A DNA stretch of 58,595 bases. Origin: an uncultured Lachnospiraceae bacterium. GTDB taxonomy: Bacteria > Bacillota > Clostridia > Lachnospirales > Lachnospiraceae. Each line of letters begins with the position of its first letter. The stretch's first letter is position 1. Under the pieces are notes generated by a model. The model did not search any database. It worked only from the letters and a program-made list of their open reading frames with translations, and was not told where the DNA came from. Position numbers and translations under genes: made by a program. Of the stretch, positions 26,050 through 35,091 are shown one piece after another. Location: NCBI GenBank assembly GCA_910585765.1, contig CAJUES010000019.1:1-58595 (forward strand). The letters are read 5' to 3'.

Positions 26050-26769
26050 CTAATAGTGATACTCCTCAAAAAAAGTCTTAAACCACGGATTATAGTAATT
26101 GGCAAACGCCATCTTTGCTTCCTTCAACCGCTGGTCCGCGTCCGCGATCAGCTGCGCGTTCACATGCCCAAACGTATAGAAATCAAAATGTCTGGCGGTG
26201 ATCTTGTCCAGGGTCGCTCTCCATGCCGCCTCGTCGGAGCCGATCTTCGCGCTGAAACCGCCCCAGACCGCATCCCCCGCAACGAGAAGGTGATAGCCCC
26301 CTGCCGTCACGTCGAAACTGACAGAACCCATCGTATGGCCGGGCGTATAGACCGCTTCCACGGTCAGATCCTCTCCCTGCCAGATGTCTCCCTCCTCAAT
26401 CCTGCCGTCCACCCTGCAGGGCGTGGATGCTGTGCCGTAGAGGATCGCCGCGGAAGTTTTCAGCGAGTCGCCTGTCTCCACCTGCGCTGTGTCCCTCTCA
26501 TGCAAAAGCAGCTCGCATCCAAACTCCTCTTTCCACAGATGCGCCGCCCCCACATGGTCGTAGTGCCCGTGTGTCCCCAGGATCCGTCTGATGTCTGCCG
26601 GGTCAGCTCCCGCCCTCCGGATATTCGCCTTGATCTGCTCATAGCCCTCCGGCGTTCCGCAGTCGATCAGAAACCACCCCTGTGTCCCTTTGATCAGATA
26701 GACCGTGGCATCAAAAAAATGTGTCATCCCAGGGCCGCCCACCTGGTAAATATTATGTAAGAGTTTCAT
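26050..26769 (-). CDS. Metallo-beta-lactamase-fold hydrolase
   Basis: The 239-residue protein has the dinuclear zinc signature THGHYDHVGAAH, the later ligands in TPGHTMGSVSF and AGDAVWGG, and the opening FLIDCGTPEGYEQI common to glyoxalase II-like hydrolases. These enzymes open thioesters, lactones or phosphoesters. The ATG at 26769 overlaps the stop of the ROK kinase (ATGA) and has GGAGGTG upstream. In front of an FAD oxidoreductase it could open a lactone made by sugar oxidation. That pairing is inference; MBL folds are too versatile to fix a substrate. Confidence 0.82.
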   Translation of the reverse strand: MKLLHNIYQVGGPGMTHFFDATVYLIKGTQGWFLIDCGTPEGYEQIKANIRRAGADPADIRRILGTHGHYDHVGAAHLWKEEFGCELLLHERDTAQVETGDSLKTSAAILYGTASTPCRVDGRIEEGDIWQGEDLTVEAVYTPGHTMGSVSFDVTAGGYHLLVAGDAVWGGFSAKIGSDEAAWRATLDKITARHFDFYTFGHVNAQLIADADQRLKEAKMAFANYYNPWFKTFFEEYHY

Positions 26770-27806
26770 CCTGCACACACCTCCGTCGTTCTTGTCCCTA
26801 CCCTGTCATAAAACTGAAAACTGCCCCGCTCGTACAGATCGTGGTATGCCTTGATCCCCACGGAGATCGCCGCATAGTCGCCGATCATCTCTCCGAGGCT
26901 GGCTGGAACGATCCTGCACGCCTTTCTCGAAGCCGCCAGCGCCTCCCGCTCCAGAACCCGGTACATCTCCTTGTCCAGCACATCCTTTTGTCTGCCGTAA
27001 ATGCTGCCGATCACGATGACCTGGGGGTTTAAGATGTCGATCAGCACAGCGAGCCCTCTTCCCAGATATCTCCCCACTATGTCATAGATCTCCGCCGCCA
27101 GGGGATCGCCTGCGTGAAGCGCGTCAGCGATCGTCTTGCCCGATATGGTATCCAGCTGATCCTCCCGCTGGCAAAACAGCGGCGGATTGCCTGCCCGGAT
27201 CGCATCCAGCGCTTTCATCCTGCCAAGGCTTGCGATCCCGCCGCCGCTGCAGAAGCCCTCAAAGGATCCGTTCTTGCCGTACCCGTAAGGGCCGTCATCC
27301 TCCAGGCGGATGTGCCCCACCTCCCCCGCGAGCCCGCAGCTTCCGCTGTAGAGCTCGTTGTTGAGGATCAGCCCTGCCCCCATGCCGGTTCCAAAAGTCA
27401 GGAAGATCATGTTTTTGCTGCCCCTTCCGGCTCCCATGGACCACTCGGCAAGCGCGCAGGCATCCGCGTCATTCTGGATCATGACCGGCACGCCGAAGGT
27501 TTTGTTCAGCGGCGTGAACACGTCCGCGTGATCCCACCTGGGGAGATTGGGCGGCGCCATGATCAATCCTCTCTCCGCGTCGAGCGGTCCGCCGCAGGAG
27601 ATGCCGATGGACATCAGCCGCCAGTCGGGATGCTCCCGAAGTTTGTCCGCCATGATGCCGATGAACTGCCGCATGGCATTGTCAAAGCACTCCCTGTCCG
27701 TCTCCATCCTCACCTTATCCAGAAATTCGATCTCCCTCTCCCGCATATGGGCAAAGGAAACCGCACACTTTGTTCCTCCTATATCAATTCCCGCAACTAC
27801 TTTCAT
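26766..27806 (-). CDS. ROK-family sugar kinase without the zinc-binding cysteines
   Basis: The 346-residue protein starts VVAGIDIGGTKCAVSF (ATP loop) and has the catalytic region VMIQNDADACALAEW and FLTFGTGMGAGLIL. Where many ROK proteins bind zinc through CxCGxxGC it reads GPYGYGKNGSFEGFC, so the zinc cysteines are missing, as in a known branch of ROK kinases. With no DNA-binding domain it is a kinase, probably for glucose, mannose or another hexose released by the glycosidases. AGGAGGGGG precedes the ATG, which lies inside the end of the GH2 gene (23-bp overlap), so translation is coupled. Confidence 0.88.
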   Translation of the reverse strand: MKVVAGIDIGGTKCAVSFAHMREREIEFLDKVRMETDRECFDNAMRQFIGIMADKLREHPDWRLMSIGISCGGPLDAERGLIMAPPNLPRWDHADVFTPLNKTFGVPVMIQNDADACALAEWSMGAGRGSKNMIFLTFGTGMGAGLILNNELYSGSCGLAGEVGHIRLEDDGPYGYGKNGSFEGFCSGGGIASLGRMKALDAIRAGNPPLFCQREDQLDTISGKTIADALHAGDPLAAEIYDIVGRYLGRGLAVLIDILNPQVIVIGSIYGRQKDVLDKEMYRVLEREALAASRKACRIVPASLGEMIGDYAAISVGIKAYHDLYERGSFQFYDRVGTRTTEVCAG

Positions 27807-30315
27807 CTGCTCCCCCTCCTAGATTCAACGCTTCCGCTTCCGCCTGTTCCAGATCGCCCTCTGCCCTGATCAGCCGCTCCTCCCCGGGCAGGATGTTCAG
27901 ATAGTCATCCTCCCAGTAAACCGCCGCTCCCTCCTCTTTTTTCAGGAACACATACAGGGCAGCAATCTCTCCGACATTGGTGATCCTGACAGCGCCCTCC
28001 TCCTTCTCGATCCTCAGCACAGGCTGCTCTGTCCGGAATACCTCTCCCAGATCGCCGGAGAGCGTGAACAGATACTCGTTCTCTGCCAGGACGCTCTCAT
28101 CCGCATGCCGTTTCAGTCGGAGCCGCAGCAGGACCAGCATGTGGGGCGTCTCCTCCAGCTCCCAGCAAAAACTCCCCGCCTCGCAGGCTCTGACCCCCAC
28201 TTCGCTCAGGCTGTAGCTCTCCTCCTTCAAGAGTCTGCCCTTGACGGTCCACAGCTGTGCCGTGACGCTGTAACCCTCTGTCCAGGCCTTCTCATGCTGC
28301 GCCGTCCCCGGCAGGTTGTTCGCCGCAAAGAGGACTGCCCGCAGTTCCTTCCTGCCCGCGAGGGAGGCACTGTCAAAGGCGGCGTTCACCAGCCATGGCG
28401 CGTAGACCTTGCGCACCCCGTAGTAAACGGGTTTGGGATTGCCATAGTAATCCAGCGCAGAGGTGCAGAACAGATTCGGGTAGGGCTCGTTAAACTGCCA
28501 CGGAAACATCCCGCTGCAGTGGAAAGCCCTGCGCCTGTTGCATTCCATGGCGTACTTCAAGCCTTCATACTGCATGTACTGGCTGGCACGGCGGATCTGT
28601 TCCACATCGGTCAGATCGCCGCCGAAGGTCTTCTGGACCAGCGGCTCGTTGTTCCACCATGCGCCCCTGTGAAAGTAGACCGGGTTGTCCTTGGACGCGG
28701 GCAGCAGATGCTCCGGCGCCACATTCCGGTAGAGCGCCCGCGCGCTGGTCATGCCTTCCACCCCGAACTCAGAGTGCATCAGGCAAGTTCCTTTATTGTA
28801 GAGCGCATAATGTCTCTCCAGCCCCTGATGCTCCCACGGTCCGTGGACATCGCACATCTTGTCCGGATATTTTTCGAGATTTTCAAAAGAATTCAGGAAC
28901 ACGCCGCCGGAAGGGGAAGATGGCAGCCACTTGCGCCTCGGATCCAGTCGATGGACCACATTCCCTATGACTTTGATCAGCGGATCGTTTTCGTCGATCG
29001 GGGTACCGTCGTCGTACTGCAGTTCGTTGCCGCCGCACCAGACCGCCAGTGCCGTGTGGTTGCGTTTCAGCTTGACGATAACCTCCGCCTGCTCTTCCAA
29101 CAGCTTCCTGTAGCTCTCTGCCCAGGAGGGCTTGTTGTCGATGCCGGAACTCGATAGACAAAACTCCTGCCACACCAGAATACCCGCGCGGGCACACATC
29201 TCATAGAAGGAATCCCTCTCGATCAGACCGCCGCCCCAGACCCGGAACACATTGATCCCCGCCTTCTTTGCCAGCCGGATCAGATGTGCCACCTTCTCTG
29301 TGGAAACCGCCCCGTAAAAGAGATCCGCAGGCACCCAGTTGTAGCCGTTCATAAACACGTTCCTGCCGTTCAATCGCAACAAAAAACTTGTGTTTTCCCC
29401 GGCGGCATCCTCATTTTGCACGAATTCGATCTCCCTGATCCCGCGCCGGGCAGTGCGGATGTCAGAAAGCACCTGCTGCCTGTCATACAGCTCGAGGCGG
29501 ACCTCATACTCGTAGGCCTCCCCCTGTCCGTTGCACCACCACAGACGCGGCTCTCTCAGCACGAATTCACAGCGAAATCCATCCTGCCCGGCAACGCCGG
29601 TCAGCTGCTGCTCCCCGAACGAAAGCCTGTATGTGCAGCCCCCCGCCTGATGCGTCCAGACCTGCACAGTCACCTTCGCCTCCTCCCCGGAGACCAGCCG
29701 GGTGTCGATCAGCCAGTCCCTGATCTCAGCCTCCCCTGTGATCTTTAGATACGCATCCTGCCAGATCCCCTGGTGGACCATTCTGGGGCAGAAATCCCAC
29801 CAGTAGGTCATTCTCGACTTGTTGGTGTACACCAGGCTGGTCCTGCCCACCTGCGGCTGCTCAAAAGGCGCGGGCTCGATCACCACCGCGATCAGATTTG
29901 TCTTTCCGTACAGCAGATGCCCGCTCACATCACAGCTCCACGGGATGTACATCCCTTCCTGTTTGCCTACTGTGCATCCGTTTACAAAGATCTCGGAAGC
30001 ATAATCAATGCCGTCAAAACAGAGTCTGACCTTTCTGCCCTCCGCCTCCTTGGGCACAAAGATCTCCTTGCGGTACACCCATGTCCTGTCGCATGCCCAC
30101 TCGCCCAGCTTGGTGTTGCACTCATAGTGGGGATCGGGGATCATCCCGTTTGCCGCCAGATCATGCATGACGCTGCCGGGCACTGTCGCCGGATACCACC
30201 AGCGCACATCGCCGGTATCGGGTTTGACGGAATCGCGCCACACCCAATCCATTCCCACAAACTCTTTCATTTTCCAGTCATTGCCGTTTAAGCTGATTCT
30301 CTCCGCTGTATTCAT
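27784..30315 (-). CDS. GH2 beta-mannosidase
   Basis: The 843-residue enzyme has the beta-mannosidase layout: a sugar-binding domain starting SLNGNDWKMK with WYPATVPGSVMHDLAANG, an immunoglobulin-like domain, and the barrel with VFRVWGGGLIERDSFY. The acid/base is Glu431 in WCGGNELQYDD and the nucleophile Glu516 in MHSEFGVEGM. It removes non-reducing beta-mannosyl residues, for example the core Man-beta-GlcNAc of N-glycans or mannan fragments. There is no signal peptide. It lies 66 bp after the FGGY kinase, the widest gap in this part of the operon. Together with two alpha-mannosidases it points to a mixed alpha/beta mannoside. Confidence 0.92.
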   Translation of the reverse strand: MNTAERISLNGNDWKMKEFVGMDWVWRDSVKPDTGDVRWWYPATVPGSVMHDLAANGMIPDPHYECNTKLGEWACDRTWVYRKEIFVPKEAEGRKVRLCFDGIDYASEIFVNGCTVGKQEGMYIPWSCDVSGHLLYGKTNLIAVVIEPAPFEQPQVGRTSLVYTNKSRMTYWWDFCPRMVHQGIWQDAYLKITGEAEIRDWLIDTRLVSGEEAKVTVQVWTHQAGGCTYRLSFGEQQLTGVAGQDGFRCEFVLREPRLWWCNGQGEAYEYEVRLELYDRQQVLSDIRTARRGIREIEFVQNEDAAGENTSFLLRLNGRNVFMNGYNWVPADLFYGAVSTEKVAHLIRLAKKAGINVFRVWGGGLIERDSFYEMCARAGILVWQEFCLSSSGIDNKPSWAESYRKLLEEQAEVIVKLKRNHTALAVWCGGNELQYDDGTPIDENDPLIKVIGNVVHRLDPRRKWLPSSPSGGVFLNSFENLEKYPDKMCDVHGPWEHQGLERHYALYNKGTCLMHSEFGVEGMTSARALYRNVAPEHLLPASKDNPVYFHRGAWWNNEPLVQKTFGGDLTDVEQIRRASQYMQYEGLKYAMECNRRRAFHCSGMFPWQFNEPYPNLFCTSALDYYGNPKPVYYGVRKVYAPWLVNAAFDSASLAGRKELRAVLFAANNLPGTAQHEKAWTEGYSVTAQLWTVKGRLLKEESYSLSEVGVRACEAGSFCWELEETPHMLVLLRLRLKRHADESVLAENEYLFTLSGDLGEVFRTEQPVLRIEKEEGAVRITNVGEIAALYVFLKKEEGAAVYWEDDYLNILPGEERLIRAEGDLEQAEAEALNLGGGADESSCGN

Positions 30316-30364
30316 CCTGCTTTTCGTTCCCCTCTCCTCCGCGTCTTTCTGCCCTGTATTCTAT

Positions 30365-30396
30365 ATCAAGATCTGACCTGATCAAGATCTGACCTG
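30365..30396. repeat. Exact 16-bp tandem duplication at the FGGY kinase 3' end
   Basis: ATCAAGATCTGACCTG occurs twice in direct succession. It spans the stop codon of the FGGY kinase gene and the start of the gap before the GH2 gene. Because the stop lies in the first copy met by the ribosome, the protein end is unchanged. It looks like a recent slippage event. Confidence 0.9.
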
Positions 30397-31677
30397 CAGC
30401 GCCCTGACCGCCATCATTGCCGCCCCTGTCGCCGCCTCTTCCTTCCATTCCCCAAACACCACCGGCATGCCGAACAGCCGCTCCACCTCCTGTGCCAGAA
30501 GCCTGTTTCTGCGGATTCCGTTGCCGCTCGCCGCGATCCTTCTGCGCCCCTCGCGCAGCTTCGGGGGAAACGCCAGATACAGCCGGTGCAATTCCTCTGC
30601 CATCCCTGTCACATAAGCCCGGATCAGATCCGACGGATGGAAATTCTCCTCCGTCAGATTCCGCACGCTTCCAAAACTGCCGTCCTTCCCCCGCGCACCG
30701 CAGAGGCTGGGGTCAACAACCAGCGTTGTACCCTCCGCCGCCTTCCCCAGCGCTGCCATCTTTTCGTAGGCGTCGATCTTCACACCGGCAAACAGCTCCA
30801 CTGTCTCCTCAAAAAAAGCGGCAAGCCTCTCGTAAGCCTTCCCGCCGTTTACCGATGCCTGCACATAGAGATAGCGCTGTCGGGTAAACGGTCTGACTTC
30901 CCCCGTCTGTATGGACTCGAGCCGTGTGTCCGTCACGGAAACCTGCGCCCCGGTTCCCACGTTGACGCCGACCACGCAGCTGTCCTCCCCGGCAGCCGCA
31001 TAGAAACTTGCCTGATTGTCCCCAACCGCCGGCATCACCGGTATCCCGCGGTAAGATCCCGCCGCCTTCGCGTCCGCCGCGACCTGCGGATAATATCGGA
31101 TATCCACCCCTGCCGCGCTCAGCGCGTCAAAATCAAATCTCCCCGCAGCGAGATCAAATCCCCCAAAACTTGCCGCGATGCTGCGGTCTGTCCCGGCGGC
31201 TGACAGACCGCACAGCCGCATCACCAGATAATCCCCGATGTTCACCATGCCGGCTGCCCCCGAGGGGATCTCTCCGCGTTTGTCCAGCGCAAAATGGGTT
31301 GCCGTCCCGTAGCCTGCGTATATCGGATAGTTCGTCCTGCGGGAGAGCCATTGGGCTGCATCCAGCCCTTCAAACAGCGTTTCTCTGCACGTCTCCTTCC
31401 AGGTGTAGTACGGCGAGAGCGCCCCCCCCTCCCGATCCACATACAAAATACCGTGCATCTGTGCAGACACGCCGATCACGCCCACGTCCGCGTTCCGATC
31501 CAGAAGCCAGTCCAGCTTTTCTTTTATCACGGACACGATCCGGTCCGCATCCTGCCGGAATCCTCCTTCCAGAAATTCGTTTGGCGCGCCCGCGCTCTCC
31601 TCTATCCTGCCGTTTTCCGGGTCGTACAGGACCAGGCAGATCGAGGTCGTTCCGATGTCTATTCCGATGGCTTTCAT
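30382..31677 (-). CDS. FGGY-family kinase, sedoheptulokinase-like
   Basis: The 431-residue kinase begins AIGIDIGTTSICLVLYD and has IGVSAQMHGILYVD, the sugar-site region YPIYAGYGTATHFAL and the C-terminal block RRRIAASGNGIRRNRLLAQE. Its short length and the GYGTATH region resemble sedoheptulokinases more than xylulo- or glycerol kinases. The ATG at 31677 stands three bases after the stop of the GH36-like gene, with GGAGG in the end of that gene, so the two are coupled. Phosphorylation of sedoheptulose would fit with the GmhA-like isomerase further down the operon. The heptose assignment is tentative. Confidence 0.8.
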   Translation of the reverse strand: MKAIGIDIGTTSICLVLYDPENGRIEESAGAPNEFLEGGFRQDADRIVSVIKEKLDWLLDRNADVGVIGVSAQMHGILYVDREGGALSPYYTWKETCRETLFEGLDAAQWLSRRTNYPIYAGYGTATHFALDKRGEIPSGAAGMVNIGDYLVMRLCGLSAAGTDRSIAASFGGFDLAAGRFDFDALSAAGVDIRYYPQVAADAKAAGSYRGIPVMPAVGDNQASFYAAAGEDSCVVGVNVGTGAQVSVTDTRLESIQTGEVRPFTRQRYLYVQASVNGGKAYERLAAFFEETVELFAGVKIDAYEKMAALGKAAEGTTLVVDPSLCGARGKDGSFGSVRNLTEENFHPSDLIRAYVTGMAEELHRLYLAFPPKLREGRRRIAASGNGIRRNRLLAQEVERLFGMPVVFGEWKEEAATGAAMMAVRALQVRS

Positions 31678-31680
31678 GAC

Positions 31681-33741
31681 TTATCCTCCCACATGCGATC
31701 CAGAACTGTTTTGCTTCACATATATGATTTCAATAAATGCGTCCGCCGCGCAGGAGACCGTCACAAACCGCGTCCCTGCCGCCTCCTGCTCCGCCCATGC
31801 CGCCGCCCTGCCGTCGATCAGGATCTCCCGGGGACGCACCCTGGTGAACAGCCCAAAAGTTCCCGCGTCACTGACCTTGAGCGCAAGCCGGTCATCCCGC
31901 TCATACGCGGGAGTGATACAGCCTGCAGGGATAAACTTCTCCAGGATGCCGACCGGACATACGTCCCCTGCCGGCAGCAGCAGGAAGATCTCCGCATCGT
32001 TCTGATCCAGCGTAAACGTATAGTCCGTTTTTTCCGTCAGGCACGCCAGCGCCCGGCTCCTGTGACCGCAGACATACCAGTCCCTGCCTCCAAGCCCCGG
32101 AATGTCGGATATCCGAAGGCGCGCGCCGCACTGCTTTTGGGCTTCCCCGATGTTGAAAACTGCGACCACATAACCGTTTTTGTAGCGGTTAAAGAGTTTA
32201 AAGGCACCTCCCTTTTTGACCGGATCCTCAAACAGGCAGTCGCATGTCGGTGTTCCGATGTCCTCACAGCGTATGACCGTCCCATCCTTTCTGATCAGCG
32301 GCAAAATGTACGCGGGATCTGTCCTGCCCACCGGATCGCTGGTGTAGACCGGGCCGCCGCTGACCGCGCGCAGCACCGCATTCTGCCAGTTCTCCGCATG
32401 GTCGCTCCAGAACATATCCCAGTCATTCCAGTAAAACTGCCCCTGGAGCAGGGAGTTGAACGCATTCTGGACGGCATGCTCCCTGAAACCGTGCGCCACC
32501 TCCGGCACGAAATCGTCACTGCTCCTGGAGACCGCGCTGCTGGGACGGTTCCACATATCCTCGCTCGCCATGCCCATACAGTTGATGACCGCATTGTCAA
32601 AATGCAGCGCCGCGGACGCGTTCAGACCTGTCTGTACCGCCGCGGACGCTCTCCCGTACGCCCTGCGCCCCGCGTGAAAGAGCGAGATGGCACTCTGCCC
32701 GTCGACCTTGACAAAATCGATCCCGCACCGATTCCGCAGATATTCATGCCAGACATCGTAAAAGCGAAAGGCTTTCCCCGCCTCCGCCGCCGGGACAATG
32801 CGGCCGTCCGGAAGTCTCTCACAGCCTTCCTCCAGCGCCGTGTGCGCCTGGCTCTTGTCCTGCACGCCGTTCCAGTAGCCCATGACCGCATGCCACACGC
32901 CGACCTGCTCCATGCCAAACTCCTGTTTCATGCGGCGCACGCACTGCCCCAGCCCCTGGGGGAATTTGTCTCTGGCGGCATCCAGCCCCAGAAGCACCTG
33001 CCTGTCATAGTCGGCATCCAGCCATCCGTCGTCGATCAGCGCCCACTTCACAGGCACCTGTTTCTCCTGCAGCTCTGCCAGCTTGTCGCAGATCCCCTGC
33101 GCGGAAACCTTGTGATAGAACGCATCCCAGCTGCACCAGCCCAGTTTCTCAAACATGGCAGGATATCTGCGGTTCCTGCGCAGCATGGCTGTCCTGCCGG
33201 TCAGCTCGAGCACACACAGAACCGCTTTCTCGCAGCACTGGTACGGATCCTCTCCCCACGCGTAGGACAGACAGACGTCGTCCAGCGCATTCCTGCCGCC
33301 GCAGTTCGAAGCCGTGGTGACGCAGATCCCGTCCTCCGCGCCGGACAGATCCGTGCGGTACTCCCTGCCGCACACGGCGAGCACTGCCAGATAGGTTTCC
33401 CCTCCCTTGAGCAGCAGCAGCTGGGTCCGCTCAGGAATCTCCGCAAAAGATCCCGGGAACGCAGGCCGGATCCACCAGTCCTTGTGCTGGTAGACCGCCG
33501 TCATCCGCTCCGCACCGACGATCTGCACCGTGCAGGAAACTCCCTTTCCGGCATCGAGATACTCCTGCCTGCCAAAAAAGGGTGCCTTAGGCTCCTGTCT
33601 CCCCCTGATCGATACGACGCCCGCCTGCCCTTTCTGCTCAAGCTGTACCTCCGCCGTAAAACGCAGATCCTCCGCCGTGAATCCTGCGGGAAAAATCAGG
33701 CTCATGTTGTCATCTGTCCGGACAAAATACTGTTCTCTCAT
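31681..33741 (-). CDS. GH36-like alpha-galactosidase/raffinose-synthase (Sip1) family enzyme
   Basis: The 686-residue protein has the Sip1/raffinose-synthase signature KLGWCSWDAFYHKVSAQGI, then WALIDDGWLDADYD, and the nucleophile Asp347 in DFVKVDGQSAIS. In plants this family transfers or hydrolyses alpha-galactosyl groups; bacterial members are alpha-galactosidase-like and poorly characterised. No signal peptide is present. It follows the ROK regulator after 54 bp and is coupled to the FGGY kinase. It implies an alpha-galactosyl or similar cap on the imported sugar, but other alpha-hexosides cannot be ruled out. Confidence 0.82.
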   Translation of the reverse strand: MREQYFVRTDDNMSLIFPAGFTAEDLRFTAEVQLEQKGQAGVVSIRGRQEPKAPFFGRQEYLDAGKGVSCTVQIVGAERMTAVYQHKDWWIRPAFPGSFAEIPERTQLLLLKGGETYLAVLAVCGREYRTDLSGAEDGICVTTASNCGGRNALDDVCLSYAWGEDPYQCCEKAVLCVLELTGRTAMLRRNRRYPAMFEKLGWCSWDAFYHKVSAQGICDKLAELQEKQVPVKWALIDDGWLDADYDRQVLLGLDAARDKFPQGLGQCVRRMKQEFGMEQVGVWHAVMGYWNGVQDKSQAHTALEEGCERLPDGRIVPAAEAGKAFRFYDVWHEYLRNRCGIDFVKVDGQSAISLFHAGRRAYGRASAAVQTGLNASAALHFDNAVINCMGMASEDMWNRPSSAVSRSSDDFVPEVAHGFREHAVQNAFNSLLQGQFYWNDWDMFWSDHAENWQNAVLRAVSGGPVYTSDPVGRTDPAYILPLIRKDGTVIRCEDIGTPTCDCLFEDPVKKGGAFKLFNRYKNGYVVAVFNIGEAQKQCGARLRISDIPGLGGRDWYVCGHRSRALACLTEKTDYTFTLDQNDAEIFLLLPAGDVCPVGILEKFIPAGCITPAYERDDRLALKVSDAGTFGLFTRVRPREILIDGRAAAWAEQEAAGTRFVTVSCAADAFIEIIYVKQNSSGSHVGG

Positions 33742-33795
33742 CGTCTACTCCCTCTGCATTCTTATAGTACATATTTTCACATTCTTTCACATTCT

Positions 33796-35022
33796 CTACT
33801 GCGTACTGCCGGTGAACAGATCGTTGACCATCTCATTAAAAAACTGCTCCGCCACAATCTCTCCGGCTCCGACCACCCCTGCATTTTCTTTCAGGCCGGA
33901 CATGGACATCTGCGTTTCCTTCGCGCCCTTGACCTTGTAAGAATTTGCCACATCCTGTACGATCTCGAAATAGCGGGGGTATTTCTGGATCAGGATGCCG
34001 CCCAGCACGATCCGCTGCGGATCCAGGACATTGATCAGGTTGCTGACCGCAACCCCCATATAAAATGCCGACTGGTTCAGAAGGGATATGATCAGCAGAT
34101 CCTTCCGCTCCACCATCTCGAACACGTCCTCGATCTCGAGCTGTTCCCTCTTCTCGTACAGCGGATGCCCCGGCTCTTTCTCCAGCCCGCCGCGCAGATC
34201 CCTCAGGATCGCGATCCCGGAACTCATCGCCTCCAGACAGCCCCTGTTCCCGCAATTGCACAGCGGACCGTTCAGATCCAGCGTGATATGCCCGAACTCC
34301 CCGGCGATGCGGTTTGCCCCCACATTCATCTTTCCATCTATAATAGACCCTGATCCGATCCCCATATCCACATCGATATAGGTCAGATCATTGGTATCTT
34401 TGTCATCTCCACACCAGTACTCCCCAAACGCGATCACGTTGGTATCTTTCTGTACAAAAACACTGCACCCAAAACGTTCTTCCAATATCTCCTTCAATGG
34501 CAGATACTTCAACACAGGGATATTGGGCGGTGTCAGAACGACACCGTTTACCGTGTCCACAGGGCCGGGAACTCCGATCCCGATGCCCAGAAACATCTCC
34601 TGGGCAATGCCAGACCTGCGGACAACCTCTCTCACATTGGCGATCACCAGCTCCATAAATGCGCTCTGGCTCTGGTTTTCCTTCGGCATACTGAACCTGT
34701 TTACCTCCATCACCTCGCCGCACAGGTTCAACACGGCAATGCTTGTCACAAACTTATTGATATGGATCCCGATCGTGTAGCGATAGTTCTCGTTGATGGC
34801 ATAGGAAACTGCCTTTCTGCCCACATTGCCGCCTTCCATCTCATCACACCGGACAAGATCCAGGCTCTCGAGCTCCTCGATGATCTTCTTGATCGCCATG
34901 AAAGTCAGTCCCGTCACGGATGCCAGCCCCGCCTTCGTCGCAGTCTTCTTTTTGCGTATGTAATTCAGCACCGATCTCCTGTTGAAATTTTTCAGCTGCT
35001 CCTGGTTTCCCTTCTGTGTCAT
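33796..35022 (-). CDS. ROK-family transcriptional regulator (NagC/XylR type)
   Basis: The 408-residue protein begins with a winged helix-turn-helix (FNRRSVLNYIRKKKTATKAG; VTGLTFMAIKKIIEELESLD), followed by a ROK sensor domain with GIGIGVPGPVDTVNG and the intact zinc site of His245 and CNCGNRGCLE (Cys255, 257, 262). It most likely represses the long operon until a sugar binds. It is encoded within the operon after the ABC importer, so it would be autoregulated. A 37-bp inverted-repeat region in the leader near 38325-38361 is a possible operator. AAAGGAGAGG precedes the ATG. Confidence 0.9.
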   Translation of the reverse strand: MTQKGNQEQLKNFNRRSVLNYIRKKKTATKAGLASVTGLTFMAIKKIIEELESLDLVRCDEMEGGNVGRKAVSYAINENYRYTIGIHINKFVTSIAVLNLCGEVMEVNRFSMPKENQSQSAFMELVIANVREVVRRSGIAQEMFLGIGIGVPGPVDTVNGVVLTPPNIPVLKYLPLKEILEERFGCSVFVQKDTNVIAFGEYWCGDDKDTNDLTYIDVDMGIGSGSIIDGKMNVGANRIAGEFGHITLDLNGPLCNCGNRGCLEAMSSGIAILRDLRGGLEKEPGHPLYEKREQLEIEDVFEMVERKDLLIISLLNQSAFYMGVAVSNLINVLDPQRIVLGGILIQKYPRYFEIVQDVANSYKVKGAKETQMSMSGLKENAGVVGAGEIVAEQFFNEMVNDLFTGSTQ

Positions 35023-35091
35023 CTGTATCCTCTCCTTTTATCCGTAATAGCGGACGTACAGGCGCCCGCTATTTCCATTATAGGTCGGATA

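Noticed and set aside
31294..34353. Plus-strand open frame of 1019 codons opposite the FGGY and GH36-like genes
   Set aside because: It is antisense to two genes with clear catalytic motifs, has no ribosome site, and its composition (rich in His, Arg, Pro, Gln) is the usual mirror of G/C-rich coding strands.
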